From Liolophura sinensis (Eukaryota; Mollusca; Polyplacophora; Chitonida; Chitonidae): a stretch of DNA of 64,000 nucleotides. Below, one piece after another: positions 51,846 through 63,300 of the stretch (position 1 is the stretch's first letter; each line of letters opens with the position of its first letter). Location: assembly GCF_032854445.1 (NCBI RefSeq), contig NC_088307.1, positions 21,028,017-21,092,016 on the forward strand, in the 5' to 3' direction. A model generated the notes under the pieces. The model was not told the origin of the DNA, ran no database searches, and saw only the letters and a list, made by a program, of their open reading frames with translations. Both the position numbers and the translations under genes were made by a program.

Positions 51846-53119
51846 GATCCTGTTGGTGTACAATGTTTCTCATGATGTTCTGTCGCAGGGTCATAATTAC
51901 TCTCTGCTTGCTTGGGGTTTAACCTACTTGTGCGTTTTGTCATGATCTGTAATCTTGTTTCGATTTCTTTTTTGCATGAAATGCTGCTTTGTGTATAATG
52001 GCGTGTTTTATTATTGCTTTGCATGATCAGAATTCCACTCTGCATGTTTCCGGTTTAGTCCATTTGCGTTTGTGTGCTGTTGTTAAGAACTACTTTTTCT
52101 GTACCTACCTTCTTTGTGTTTTGCCATGATCTGTAATCTAATGGGAATCCGATAATATTATATCTGTCTGTCTGTTTGCCCATTGCTCGCCCTTCACGCA
52201 TAACTGCTGAAAGGACCGCATCGGCTTATATTGGGTTGTATTGCCATTGCGCCATCCGAGATGTTTGAACTGGAGTTTGGATGCGTGTCTCGTGACATAT
52301 ATGAAACATTTATCACTGCTGCTCTTTTTTTTCGGTCGTGCTTTTTTATCAGAATCACATCGGTTGTTTAATGCAAATCATATTTTAAACAAGCAGTTTG
52401 TATGGATATGTCGGTTGTTTGCCTATGCCCGGTATATGTTCCTGGACAGTGTTATGTACATGTATTCAGGCGGCCACTTGATTGTGGCGTGTCGTCTTTT
52501 CGCCAGTATGTGTCCTTCACATTTTCATAAGCTTGTTTCCGTCCTGTAATCCACAATCGACCGTGACTTGCAATAAGTATAATGTAAATATATTGACTGT
52601 GTTGCTGTGGTTTAAATAATGGTTGTCCTTAGTTCCCCGTTCAGACTGCACAACGACGTTTATACAGACGTCGGGGACGTTTCCGATTGATTCCTGTTAA
52701 TAGATTGAACAGGATTTCTTGCCGTATATATAATCCCCAGAGACCCTCCAGAAAGTTATTTTGTTTTTAGTAATTGTACACTTCTTCTCAGTGTTGTCTT
52801 CTTGATTTACTCGTGCTGTTGTAGCTACCTCCGCCTTTGTATATTAATACAAAGTGTCCATTTTTCTTTCACTTTCGGTTGTTTTTGTCTCTTGTTTCCA
52901 TTTCTTAATCTTAGCTTGGAACCTCGAATTCTGGAACACCATATCCCCGTTAACACGTGACAATTTCAAAGATTATAACTGAACCATGTTGAAAGTCATG
53001 TGCATAATTAATATTATTACAATTCATATTATAACTAAGTTTTCTTTTTTAACTGTAAAAACAAAATGTCGTTATGTATACATGCTGGCAATACGTTATG
53101 CAGGCACGTCTTTAATTAT
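51846..53119. other. T-rich sequence, possible LINE 3' UTR then intergenic
   Basis: Contains the repeated TCATGATCTGTAATCT words noted for the LINE remnant. No coding region was recognised. Confidence 0.4.
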
Positions 53120-53318
53120 GTCATTTATTTCTTTGTTTAATTGGTGTTTTACGCTGAACTCAAGAATATTTCTCTCATACGACGGCGGCCAGCATTATGG
53201 TGGGAAGAAACCGGGCGGAGGAAGTCAGCATGAGAAAGACTTGACCATCTCAGCAACCGCATTGGTAACAGGCTCTTGGTCATTTTGCCGCGCTAGCGTG
53301 CTAACCCCCTCGGCCAAT
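53120..53318 (-). mobile_element. SINE family A, internally deleted
   Basis: The + strand reads TTAATTGGTGTTTTACGCTG, CAAGAATATTTCTCTCATAC, GGTGGGAAGAAACCGGGCGG, then jumps to AAGTCAGCATGAGAAAGACT and the head side GGTCATTTTGCCGCGCTAGC. About 65 body bases are missing. Confidence 0.88.
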
Positions 53319-54050
53319 GATTGTGTCTTTGTCTGAGAGAGAACTTAAATTATTGGGGTATTCCAAATCCGATTAGGAATGAAAACACGATCACAACTTT
53401 GCATTTTCCAAATAGTTCAACTAGGTATTATAAGCATTCAGATTAAATTACAAAATATTTTCCCTCCCGAACAAGGATCGTCTCTATGTTTCTGGGAGAG
53501 TACCTAACCATTAAAAATAATTAGAAAATATTTCACGTGTTTCGAGTGAACTCCATTTACCACCAGTTATTATGTAAGAAACACGAAAATATTTACTGTC
53601 AGAAAATATAACTCAGTTTCCACAGCTACAGCGCACGCTTAACTTCCGTAAATTTCCTGCTGTAATCGGTTTGGACAGAAGACATCCACTAGTTTGACGA
53701 GTGTTTCTGCTGGCAGCGTTTCCCTTGCCGCCATGTTGCTTGCAATCAATCCTTTCATTACTCTGATCTTTAGAGAGCTCCTGTTGTAAATCTATGTTTC
53801 TCTGTACGATAAATTTTACATCTGTCCACGCAGAAAATTATAGTCTTTGTAGGTTAAACTTTTACAGACGTGAAGTGTCTGTGTCGAATTAAACTTTATA
53901 GAAACTTGTCAAATTGTAATGCTTGCACAAGGTTGATCGCATGAGTACGGGACCACTTACATTTGTGTTCTAACCAATGAGAAGCCTAGAATTCATAGCT
54001 CTACCCATATTGCCAGAGAAGTTTATATAGGATAGAATGTGTAGAAGAGG
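53319..54050. other. Intergenic, no recognised feature
   Basis: No gene or repeat recognised. Confidence 0.5.
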
Positions 54051-54055
54051 TGACG

Positions 54056-55300
54056 ATGGTCTAGGAAGATGGTCTATAGGGAGATGGTCTGCAGGGGGAT
54101 GGTCTGTAGGAAGATGGTCTATAGGAAGATGGTCTATAGGAAGATTGTCTGCAGGGGGATGGTCTGTAGGAAGATGGTCTGCAGAGGGATGGTCTGTAGG
54201 AAGATGGTCTATAGGAAGATGGTCTATAGGGAGATGGTCCTGTAGGGAGATGGTCTGAAGGGGGATGGTCTGTAGGGGGATGGTCTGTAGGGGGATGGTC
54301 TGTAGGAAGATGGTCTATAGGGAGTTAGTCTGCAGGGGATGGTCTGTAGGAAGATGGTCTGTAGGGGGGTGGTCTGTAGGAAGATGGTCTATAGGGGATG
54401 GTCTGTAGGGGGATGGTCTGTAGGAAGATGGTCTGTAGGGAGATGGTCTGTAGGAGGATGGTCCTGTAGGGAGATGGTCTGTAGGAAGATGGTCTGTAGG
54501 AAGATGGTCTGTAGGAAGATGGTCTATAGGAAGATGGTCTGTAGGGAGATGGTCTGTAGGAAGATGGTCTATAGGGAGATGGTCTGTAGGGAGATGGTCT
54601 GTAGGAAGATGGTCTATAGGAAGATGGTCTATAGGGAGATGGTCTGTAGGGAGATGGTCTGTAGGAAGATGGTCTGTAGGAAGATGGTCTATAGGGAGAT
54701 GGTCTGTAGGGGGATGGTCTGTAGGAAGATGGTCTATAGGAAGATGGCCTGTAGGGGATGGTCTGTAGGAAGATGGTCTATAGGGAGATGGTCTGTAGGG
54801 AGATGGTCTGTAGGAAGATGGTCTATAGGAAGATGGTCTGTAGGGGGATGGTCTGTAGGGGGATGGTCTGTAGGAAGATGGTCTATAGGGAGATGGTCTG
54901 TAGGAGGATGGTCTGTAGGAAGATGGTCTATAGGGAGATGGTCTGTAGGGGGATGGTCTGTAGGAAGATGGTCTGTAGGGAGATGGTCTGTAGGGGGATG
55001 GTCTGTAGGAAGATGGTCTATAGGGAGATGGTCTGCAGGGGATGGTCTGTAGGAAGATGGTCTATAGGGAGATGGTCTGTAGGGGGATGGTCTGTAGGAA
55101 GATGGTCTATAGGGAGATGGTCTGTAGGGGGATGGTCTGTAGGAAGATGGTCTGCAGGGAGATGGTCTGTAGGGGGATGGTCTGTAGGAAGATGGTCTAT
55201 AGGGAGATGGTCTGTAGGGGGATGGTCTGTAGGAAGATGGTCTGTAGGGAGATGGTCTGTAGGGGGATGGTCTGTAGGAAGATGGTCTATAGGAAAATAC
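54056..55300. repeat. 15-bp minisatellite, about 83 copies, with a 45-bp higher-order period
   Basis: The unit is GATGGTCTGTAGGGA with variants GTAGGAA, ATAGGGA and GTAGGGG. From about 54840 to 55290 the variants repeat in the fixed order GTAGGGG, GTAGGAA, (A/G)TAGGGA, giving a 45-base higher-order repeat. Open frames of 237 and 193 codons (MVCRK/MVYRE and GRWSVG repeats) come from the multiple-of-three period and have no protein features. A few 14-base units shift the frame. Confidence 0.96.
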
Positions 55301-55529
55301 TCTATATGGAGATGGCCTCAGGTGGTCTCAGGAGCCTGAACTGTTAAGACCAAGGATATGGATGAAAAAGCTAGCTATTGATATTAGTGCAGTTGTAATA
55401 ATATAACATACATAGGGTTTAAAATAAATTTTCATAATTTTTGAGACCAGTATGATACTAGGTACCACGCTACAGATGTTTTAGTGTGCATGGACTGGCA
55501 GTACTAAGTACCGCCCTGCATATGTTTTA

Positions 55530-55622
55530 GTGCGGCGGCCTATGGTGGCAGGAAACAGCGCAAGAACCGGAGAAAACCCACAACCATCTGCAGGTTACTC
55601 TCAGGCCTCCCCACTTACAACA
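55530..55622 (-). mobile_element. SINE family A, body fragment
   Basis: GCGGCGGCCTATGGTGGCAG then GAAAACCCACAACCATCTGC and AGGTTACTCTCAGGCCTCCC. Confidence 0.8.
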
Positions 55623-55704
55623 CTTTTTACAAGAGTTGGGCATTATTGATGCACCTACTACAATGCACATGCTTGTAACGCCAAAGAGGTGCACGTCATT
55701 AGCA

Positions 55705-55978
55705 GTCTATTGATGCATCCATAGTCAAATCCCAAATGACAAACATTTTCCCTATTGATGCATCGATAGTAAAATCCCTAATGACAAACATTTTCCCTAT
55801 TGATACATCGATAGTAAAACCCCTAATGACAAACATTTTCCCTGTTGATGCATCGATAGTAAAATCCCAAATGACAAACATTGTCCCTATTGATGCATCG
55901 ATAGTAAAATCCCAAATGACAAACATTTTCCCTATTGATGCATCGATAGTAAAATCCCTAATGACAAACATTTTCCCG
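55705..55978. repeat. 45-bp tandem satellite, six copies
   Basis: The unit is CCTATTGATGCATCGATAGT, AAAATCCCTAATGACAAACA, TTTTC. Copies differ at one to three bases. The period of three times fifteen leaves both strands open (MTNIFPIDASIVKSL and MFVIRDFTIDASIGK repeats). Each unit contains the near-palindrome GATGCATCGAT. Not considered coding. Confidence 0.95.
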
Positions 55979-56894
55979 CATAAGTGAACATGCTGAGTCA
56001 GAAATGCTTGAGCAGGTAGTGTAGATGCACATATGTACTGACGCCATACAGCCTATAAAATAACTCTGCAAATACAAGAATTCGTTCATATGGGAGTGAG
56101 CAATAGTCTTTGTAGAAAAGCATGTAAATATTTCCACAGCGATCCATAAAACGCGAATTAGGCGAAAACAGATCGCTTTTTTTACTACTGAGGATAGTTT
56201 GCAATAGACATGTCTAGCTGTTAAATTGCTAGCCTCTTGTGCCTGTGAGATTCCTCTGTACGAAAAAGGATCACCTTCCAAAGCCGGCATACAACATTCA
56301 GGAATATTTGCATGCCAATGATACAAGGAACTGTACCATGCATGGACGCACTTGTTTAAAACAGACACCGCCGTTATCAGGCACAGCTCCAGATCAGATG
56401 ATCGCAAAAGTGTTGCTGGAGATTTGGTGAAAAAGACAGTATCAACTGATGAGTAACCACTGTGAGAGATGATGGCACAATATAGAGCAGTAGAATTCAT
56501 TGTGAAGATCAATGGGAGTTCTACTCAGCAAACGAAATATCATGGAGATCCATTCTGTATCTCTAAGACACAGTGAGTACATAATCTGTAAAAAACACTT
56601 TTCTATAGGTGAGATTGGCGATATTGACTTCAGGAGCATGTAGACTATAATCAGCCCATCCACAGTCACTATCTTCACAAGCTGCCGGAAGCCAACAAGA
56701 AGAATGCTTTATAGGTTTTCCCTTGTTTCCGATGACGATCTGTAACCCAATCCTGGAACCATTTCAGGACATGTATCCCACGATATCCTGTACAGTTCAG
56801 GCCACATCAGCTGGTTGACAGTGTAGAGCGCTACAAGAAAACGGAACCCGGATAAGCCATGGAATAAAACCTGGCACACATGGTGCCTGAATGG

Positions 56895-57520
56895 AGGCAC
56901 ATTCCTGGGCTTACTTGGACAGCAACATACCGAAGGGTCCTGCATATGGCGTGTATATATATCTCGCCGTGTAGCATTTGTTAGATCCTGCGCGTTGTGT
57001 GACGATTTTCAATTAACGTCACACTTAAAAACCAGTGTGTTAAGGTGATTCCATCAATCGCCTTCACTCCAAGTTTCTTAAGTTTTACAATGAGTATAAT
57101 TCTCTTGTAAGTAAATACTGACAGAATCTCTGGCGCTCTGCTTCGTGATTGTGTCCAATTCCGCTTAACCCAGGGCTAGGAGCGGTATATCCATCCTAAT
57201 TAGATCGCCACGTTGGATATGCAAACAGTTGCAATCAAAGTGCAACTGAGATACATATTTTGTTATCGACAACCGATATTCTAGTATGGTACACGACTTG
57301 TATACTGATTTCACTCAGTCGACTAGAGCATACTTTGCACCTTCCCAGGATCACTGAAAACTGTTCATTGCTTCTCTTTGCATGATTCCGTCCTATTCTT
57401 AGGTCTTGTACGTGGATTTTTTTTTTTGGAATTGGCCTTGCGATTATTGTCCTGGTTGACGGATGGTATACGATTGTTTCTTTCGACGCATAGATTCTCC
57501 ACCAACATCAACAAAGCCAG
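56895..57520 (+). pseudogene. YIDD retroelement family copy, 5'-truncated
   Basis: Begins CTTGGACAGCAACATACCGA and continues GCATATGGCGTGTATATATA, TAGCATTTGTTAGATCCTGC, CATCAATCGCCTTCACTCCA and RLEHTLHLPRITENC to GGATGGTATACGATTGTTTC. It aligns with 46.02-46.66 kb. Several stops and shifts. Confidence 0.75.
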
Positions 57521-58440
57521 TGAATGACTCCGGGCAATCTGTAGATCTTCTTGAATGGCCATTTCACTAAGGATCAGATCACCACTGTCGCCATGAGAAC
57601 TTAAATTTTCTCGTTGTGCCAGATCATGTACAGGTGGATATCTTACTTGCAAACGACGATCATCTCGTCCAATTGGGAGCTGTCTTGTATGAGGAATGGC
57701 AGCGACTTCCCCTTCAGAGTATTAGGAGTCTGACAGGTGGTATGAGGAGAAGGGTTCAGGCGTGTCATTAAGGCACACGCCGGATACATCCGACATTGAC
57801 GTAAAACCTTTTAAGAAATACCAAATGACGTTTTCACTGAGTAATTTCAAACACTGTTTCAACACTGCTCATTGCAGAACATACTTTTAAAGCCATTGTT
57901 TCACATCAAAACCAGTGATGATAGAAATGTATGTGTGTTATCATTAAAACAGATGGATTGCAATCGTTTTGTCGTTTTTCATTAGCCAAAGCGTCACATG
58001 GCTCACAACCAACCACATTTTACACTCTTTTCATACAGAAGAACATTAATCACATGTATACAAAATGGTCACACTAAAAATAAGGCGTGGCTTAATTAGG
58101 TTCTTTGTGTATAGATACACTGTGACTTCTGTACAATCTTTTGCTCAGATGTAAATATGTAAAGTTTAGGTTGATGTGTTGATCACGTGGTGGAGGACAG
58201 TAGAATCATTGCAAGACTCTGCTTTTTCCAAGTAGTTCTTTAGCCTTGTACACGTATCAAAGCCACTTTCCTGATATTCATTTGAGAGAAATAAATCCTT
58301 GTCAAATAAATTTTCTTTTTCTTGTGTTCTGCGATACAAAAGATGTAAATGGTTGCTTGTTCCGTGGTTTTATCACTGTCCGCGTAAATGCACAGATTGT
58401 AGCAAATTACACGCCGCCTAGCACCATGACACAAGGTTAA
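57521..58440. other. Intergenic, no recognised gene
   Basis: No domain-bearing frame. Short frames near 58240-58440 on both strands are unsupported. Confidence 0.5.
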
Positions 58441-58444
58441 AGAA

Positions 58445-58515
58445 AGTGCAGCGATATTAATCGCAATTTATCACACGTCACTGGTCTAGAACTACTCAAA
58501 ATGTTGTGTTGTCAG
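58445..58515 (+). repeat. Dispersed repeat shared with 38.67 kb
   Basis: See the copy at 38665-38740. The shared core is TTATCACACGTCACTGGTCT. Confidence 0.7.
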
Positions 58516-58677
58516 CACATTTATTTATAGGTCTACAATAACTTCACTAGGTGATGGTTCCATATTCAATAGTTGTTATTATAGCCTGTTGTCATGGGTG
58601 TTAAAAGGTTGGTAGCAAGAAGATACACGCAAAGGGTTACATCTATTTCAAATCGAATTTTTCAGCATTAAAGTATA

Positions 58678-58845
58678 ATGCAACGACTGGTTGACCTGTA
58701 TCAGTGTAATGGGTCGGGCGGGGTGGTTTACTTGCCTTCGGTAAGGCGTCTCAGTGAAGCAGCACTAGATAAAAGAGCGGAGAAAATTCGTCCTGCAACA
58801 AAGAGGCACATTACATGCATTCATGCACTCACTCACTCACTCAAA
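58678..58845 (+). mobile_element. SINE-like family B, partial copy with (CACT)n end
   Basis: ATGCAACGACTGGTTGACCT, then GTATCAGTGTAATGGGTCGG, TTGCCTTCGGTAAGGCGTCT and TCAGTGAAGCAGCACTAGAT, ending TGCACTCACTCACTCACTC. It is the reverse complement of 51.17-51.38 kb. The 3' tail is the same simple repeat as on the LINE at 27.27 kb. Confidence 0.8.
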
Positions 58846-59003
58846 TCGAATTTGAAAGCCAGCTTAATCCACGCATGTTACATATTTAACAATTGCCTCG
58901 ATTCTGTTGAGCATTAGTTTTCATGCAATAACTGCTTCAAATATTGTCAGATCAAATTCGGATGCCAGTTTACTCCAGGCATGAATTTTGTGTATAATTG
59001 ACA

Positions 59004-59005
<2 letters not shown>

Positions 59006-59099
<94 letters not shown>
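59006..59099. repeat. (TA)n microsatellite, about 47 units
   Basis: Uninterrupted alternating TA for about 94 bases. Confidence 0.99.
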
Positions 59100-59100
<1 letters not shown>

Positions 59101-59482
59101 CTGAATTCGCTTGTTTTTGTATCGTTTTATTTTTATTTATTTATTTGTTTGCTTCTTTTATTTGACCTGCCGATATATTTTATTATTTTCTGGTTTTCCA
59201 ATCATCATGATCACTGACAAAGCTCGTGTCAGAGCACTAAATGTCTGATTGAACTTCAGTGGAGATTTATTTGAAATATTCATTATTTAAGTAGAAAATA
59301 AAACAATTCATCTATAAATAATTCTTTTCATTATTTATTTATTATTTTTATTTTTAGGATCTGCTTACAGAGCGTAGATGGAGTCACTGATGTCTGAGCC
59401 GATATGACGATCGGCAACGTACCGTTAAAAACGTCCGGCGTTTTTGGAATGGTGAATTACGGTCTTTCTAATACCTATAAGA

Positions 59483-59744
59483 TTTATTTATTTGATTGTT
59501 GTTTTACGCCGTACTCAAGAATATTTCACTTATACGACGGCGGCCAGCATTATGGTGGGTGGAAACCGGGCACAGCCCGGGGGAAACCCACGACCATCCG
59601 CAGGTTGCTGGCAGACCTTCCCACTTACGGCCGGAGAGGAAGCCAGCATGAGCTGGACTTGAACTCACAGCGACCGCATTGGTGAGAGGCTCCTGGGTCA
59701 TTACGCTGCGCTAGCGCGCTAACCGACTGAGCCACGGAGGCCCC
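59483..59744 (-). mobile_element. SINE family A, full-length with perfect 12-bp TSD
   Basis: ATACCTATAAGA lies at 59471-59482 and 59745-59756. In reverse complement it reads from GGGGCCTCCGTGGCTCAGTC through the B box GAGTTCAAGTCC to the tail GTATAAGTGAAATATTCTTG. Every family segment is present. Confidence 0.98.
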
Positions 59745-59756
59745 ATACCTATAAGA

Positions 59757-62722
59757 GATCTAAGATATACAGAGTACTGTCTGAAAAGACAAGAAGTTTT
59801 TTTGATATTTGTTTTTTTGTCTTCGCGTAATTGTGTGTGTTTTTTTTAAATCACGCACCCTTTTGCATCATCTCGTAGACTTTTTTGTGGTTGGTGACAT
59901 TTTTTTGGCATTTGCTCTAAGTGTGATAATTGTTTATGAAGCACATCAGCTACGTTCGTATGGCCCGTTTTATTTGTGTACATGCTTTACCAAATACACA
60001 TTTACTTGTAGAGGCAATATCTCAATGAATATGTAATGTTGAAGAGTTAGACTAGTACTTTATCAAATATGATGAATTTTACTGCGGTTCAGTGTTTTGA
60101 AACGTTTCTGATAGCCTGCTGACTTATGTTTTTTTGTCAGTTACATGAATACAGGAATGCTCATTCCTGAAATGAAAAATCCATCACCTTACTCTCAGAT
60201 GCCTTTTTCAATTTAGGAAGTACTGGAGGGAAATATCAATAACATTTTCATCTTTTTTCTTTTTCTTATTGCTGAATTCACAAATGATAAATTGAACATA
60301 AAGTTTTCCACTATATATATATATACATAGAAAAAATCATACACGACACACTGATCACAAAAAAAAATATGTAAAATTTTTATAAAGTTTTGAAAGCCTT
60401 GAAGACAAAGTTCAACATTGGGGACATGGCACTGACGGACAATTCAGTCCGAGTAGCCATGTTGTAGACGCTCTTATGAACCTGGCCAATCACAAACGCT
60501 GATAGCGGCACGTGATAACTGGCTGTCATGTCAAAAAGCCTATTACATGTGGCTCTCGATTTAGGTGTTGAACTGATGGATTTAAAACCACAAATTTATG
60601 AACAGGGAACTGAGAAAGGCTGCCCATATCACCAAGCGTACATGCTGGGCAGGGTGAGTTGGCTAGAAAACCGCCTCGGGAGAGTCATTGCGTGAAGAAA
60701 AATATCGTGACTTTATCGCGCATTACTTTTCCTTAGCAAAGTCAGATTTATTACGAAAATATCTTCCAAAAATTTAAAAGAAAGGGTCTGTCATCAATCA
60801 GACGGTCCTATTATGTTCGGTAACTTCCAAGTCGGTACAGCCAGCTAGGCCAAAAGTTTACACCCATGCAGGACGAGGACGAGCAGGGCTGCTAAAACAC
60901 GACGCTAGTCACCATGAACATCGCCCTGACCGAGCGTCAAACTAAAAGAATCATGGAACCTTTGAACATGGAACAGAGCTTATTTCTTTGGTTGAGTATC
61001 AGACGTTTTTGTTAGTTTTTTTCTCATTAATCACATTGTTTAATATCAATGGTACGGCAGAGATCCTAGGTTTTGTGACGTCACTCTAGATAGCTATAAC
61101 ATGGCAAAATGGCGTCACCAAATGAGTGCCTAGATACTGACTATTGTTTGCTATTTATTTTGTTGATAAGCAATGTAGAATTTTTAAAAATATTTTTGAG
61201 CATTTCTATAATACCACTTTATTAATTAATTCAGCATTAGTGGCTGATTTTATGTTCTTGAATTTAAACTATTCTTTTACGCTAGCCCCAACTCGTGATT
61301 GTTTTTGCAATGGTAAGGAATAGACAGAATTATGGTCCCTAGCCTTATGAATCGGTTTCTAGATTTAACTTTTTTAGAGACCACTTTTATCCCTTGGGAA
61401 ATATAGTTTGGTTACACGTGTATAAGCCTCTATGTTAACATACTAAATGACATTTATATGAAATTTTTGAAATAATCAAAAACAGTTTTTGAAATAGTTG
61501 GAATCGTTGGTTTGAATATTAGATGTAAAAGGAACGCTTAGAATGCGCATAAAGCTGTCATGCTATCCGGAACTAGTAAATGCTTGAGAAAAAGTAAATA
61601 CTTAGTAAATATACTAAGAGGGCTATAATGGCATGCTTCAGTTCTGATGCATGAAGTTAGGCCTGTCATTTTTTCTGCTGAGTAGGTCAGAATATTTCGG
61701 AATAGTAAGGGTATTGATTGAGTGTTTTAACACCATCCTCAACAGCTTATATGACGGCATGTTGGTTATTGGTGGATGAATTCGGAGACAGGAGTGCATG
61801 GGGTAAACAATTGGATTTGTCCATGGAGAAGTATTAACCTAATCAATAGTAGAAAACTGTACCGCTTTGACATGCAAATAGTTGGATTGAAGCGTTGGAG
61901 TGTAAAAGAAAAATATGGAAACCAAGAAACAACATCAGCCATTTTGCACATAATGTAAAATAGGAATACTGCAACCGAAGAATGAATTGTTATAACGCTA
62001 CTTCGGCAATATTTCAGCTATACTGTGGCGACGATTTCACGCAGCAAAACAAAGAAGATCCTGCCAAAAGCTTTGGCTTCCTAATGTGACATTGTCACCT
62101 AGGCATTTTGACCGACCTAAGAGAGGCAAAGACTAACATTGTTTGTGGACAAAACACCCGTCACCTATTTTCTCCCAATGAAGTGCTTTTTATAGCACAA
62201 TGTGGTTGCATTTTGTACAGCTGACTTATGACCAGTGCCTAGGACTTCATCCTTCCCAAGAAGAAATCACCGCCCATAGTTTGTGATTTAGCTCCAAAAC
62301 TGCTTGAAGACATTTGACATGGACTAGGGTGAGATCTGGGATTTCTGTCTGTTAACATTTGATAAAGTGAAGTTGGTAGGTCTAAGGAATAATGTTTTTC
62401 ATTTGATTTCTTGATTTTTTCAAAAACTTACTTTCTTTGATTGTTCATATTTTTACGAAAAAATTACATGAAAATTACGATGTATGAAATGGTGCCCTAT
62501 AGTGCCCTAGTTAATTGGGGAATAAAATAGTGCAAAGTTATTTCTTCAGTCCATTGTATTTGGTCAATATAACGTTCATCTTTTAGTTAGTCGGTTACAA
62601 AAACCTGTACCAACATTGTTATCTTACTACATTTTTTGGAGGGGGTGTTCTTAGGAATGGTTTTGATATGTATCAAAAGGTATGTTCAAGGCGACTGGGT
62701 GAAATCAGTTATATTAGTCGAT
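59757..62722. other. Intergenic, nearly featureless
   Basis: Nearly 3 kb without a recognised gene. One short repeat-like piece near 61995-62040 (CAATATTTCAGCTATACTGT then GGCGACG) resembles a tail motif I associate with molluscan interspersed repeats. Not called firmly. Confidence 0.45.
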
Positions 62723-62834
62723 AACAAAATATGACTCTGCCCGGTATCCTCCTACCAATATGCTGGCCGCCGTCGTAAAAGTGAAATGTTCTTGAGTAAA
62801 ACACCAATCAAATAAATAAAATAAACAAAATATG
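62723..62834 (+). mobile_element. SINE family A, strongly 5'-truncated, with 11-bp TSD
   Basis: AACAAAATATG lies at 62723-62733 and 62824-62834. Between them only ACTCTGCCCGGTATCCTCCT through TAAAAGTGAAATGTTCTTGA and the AATCAAATAAATAAA end (about 90 bases) is present. The flanks show this truncation occurred at insertion. Confidence 0.93.
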
Positions 62835-63300
62835 TATCTCAGTTGCGCTTTGACTGCAACAGTTGATATAACCAACATGGCGATCTAACTAAACACGATG
62901 AATAGACAGCCCCCAGCCCCGGGTTAAGCGGCATCAGACACAACATGAAGCAGAGCGCTCTGTCTATATTTACTTACAAGAGAATTATGCTCATTGAAGA
63001 AGTTAAGAAACATAGAGTGAAGGCATTTGATGGAATCTATACGTCGAAACAGGCATTCGTATACCAGCAACCTTAACACACAAGTTTTTGCAGTAATATT
63101 GAATGTTGATTGAAATCGTCATATAACACACAGGATCTAACAAATGCTACTAGGCGTGATATGTACACGTCATGCATGCAGAACCCTTTGATATATTGCT
63201 GTCCAAGTAAGGATACTTTACAATGTGAAAACTGAAACTATCCCTCTTGTCGTACAGTTTGCGAGAGAGGAAACCGTTTTGGTCTTTGTACAACCATAGG
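62835..63300 (-). pseudogene. YIDD retroelement family copy
   Basis: The reverse complement encodes KLYDKRDSFSFHIVKYPYLD then SNI, an RT-adjacent segment, followed by GTAGCATTTGTTAGATCCTG and TTCCATCAAATGCCTTCACT. A stray end motif (GGTATACGAATGCCTGTTTC) is inserted in the middle at about 63045-63075. The 62.72 kb SINE abuts its 3' side. Confidence 0.72.

Noticed and set aside
54037-55347. Open frames of 237, 193 and 101 codons with MVCRK/GRWSVG repeats
   Set aside because: They arise from the 15-base minisatellite, which stays open in several frames. No start context, splice sites or non-repetitive flank supports a protein.
55958-56512. 184-codon - strand frame
   Set aside because: No domain, overlaps the 45-base satellite at one end, composition looks like chance translation, and no paired splice sites.
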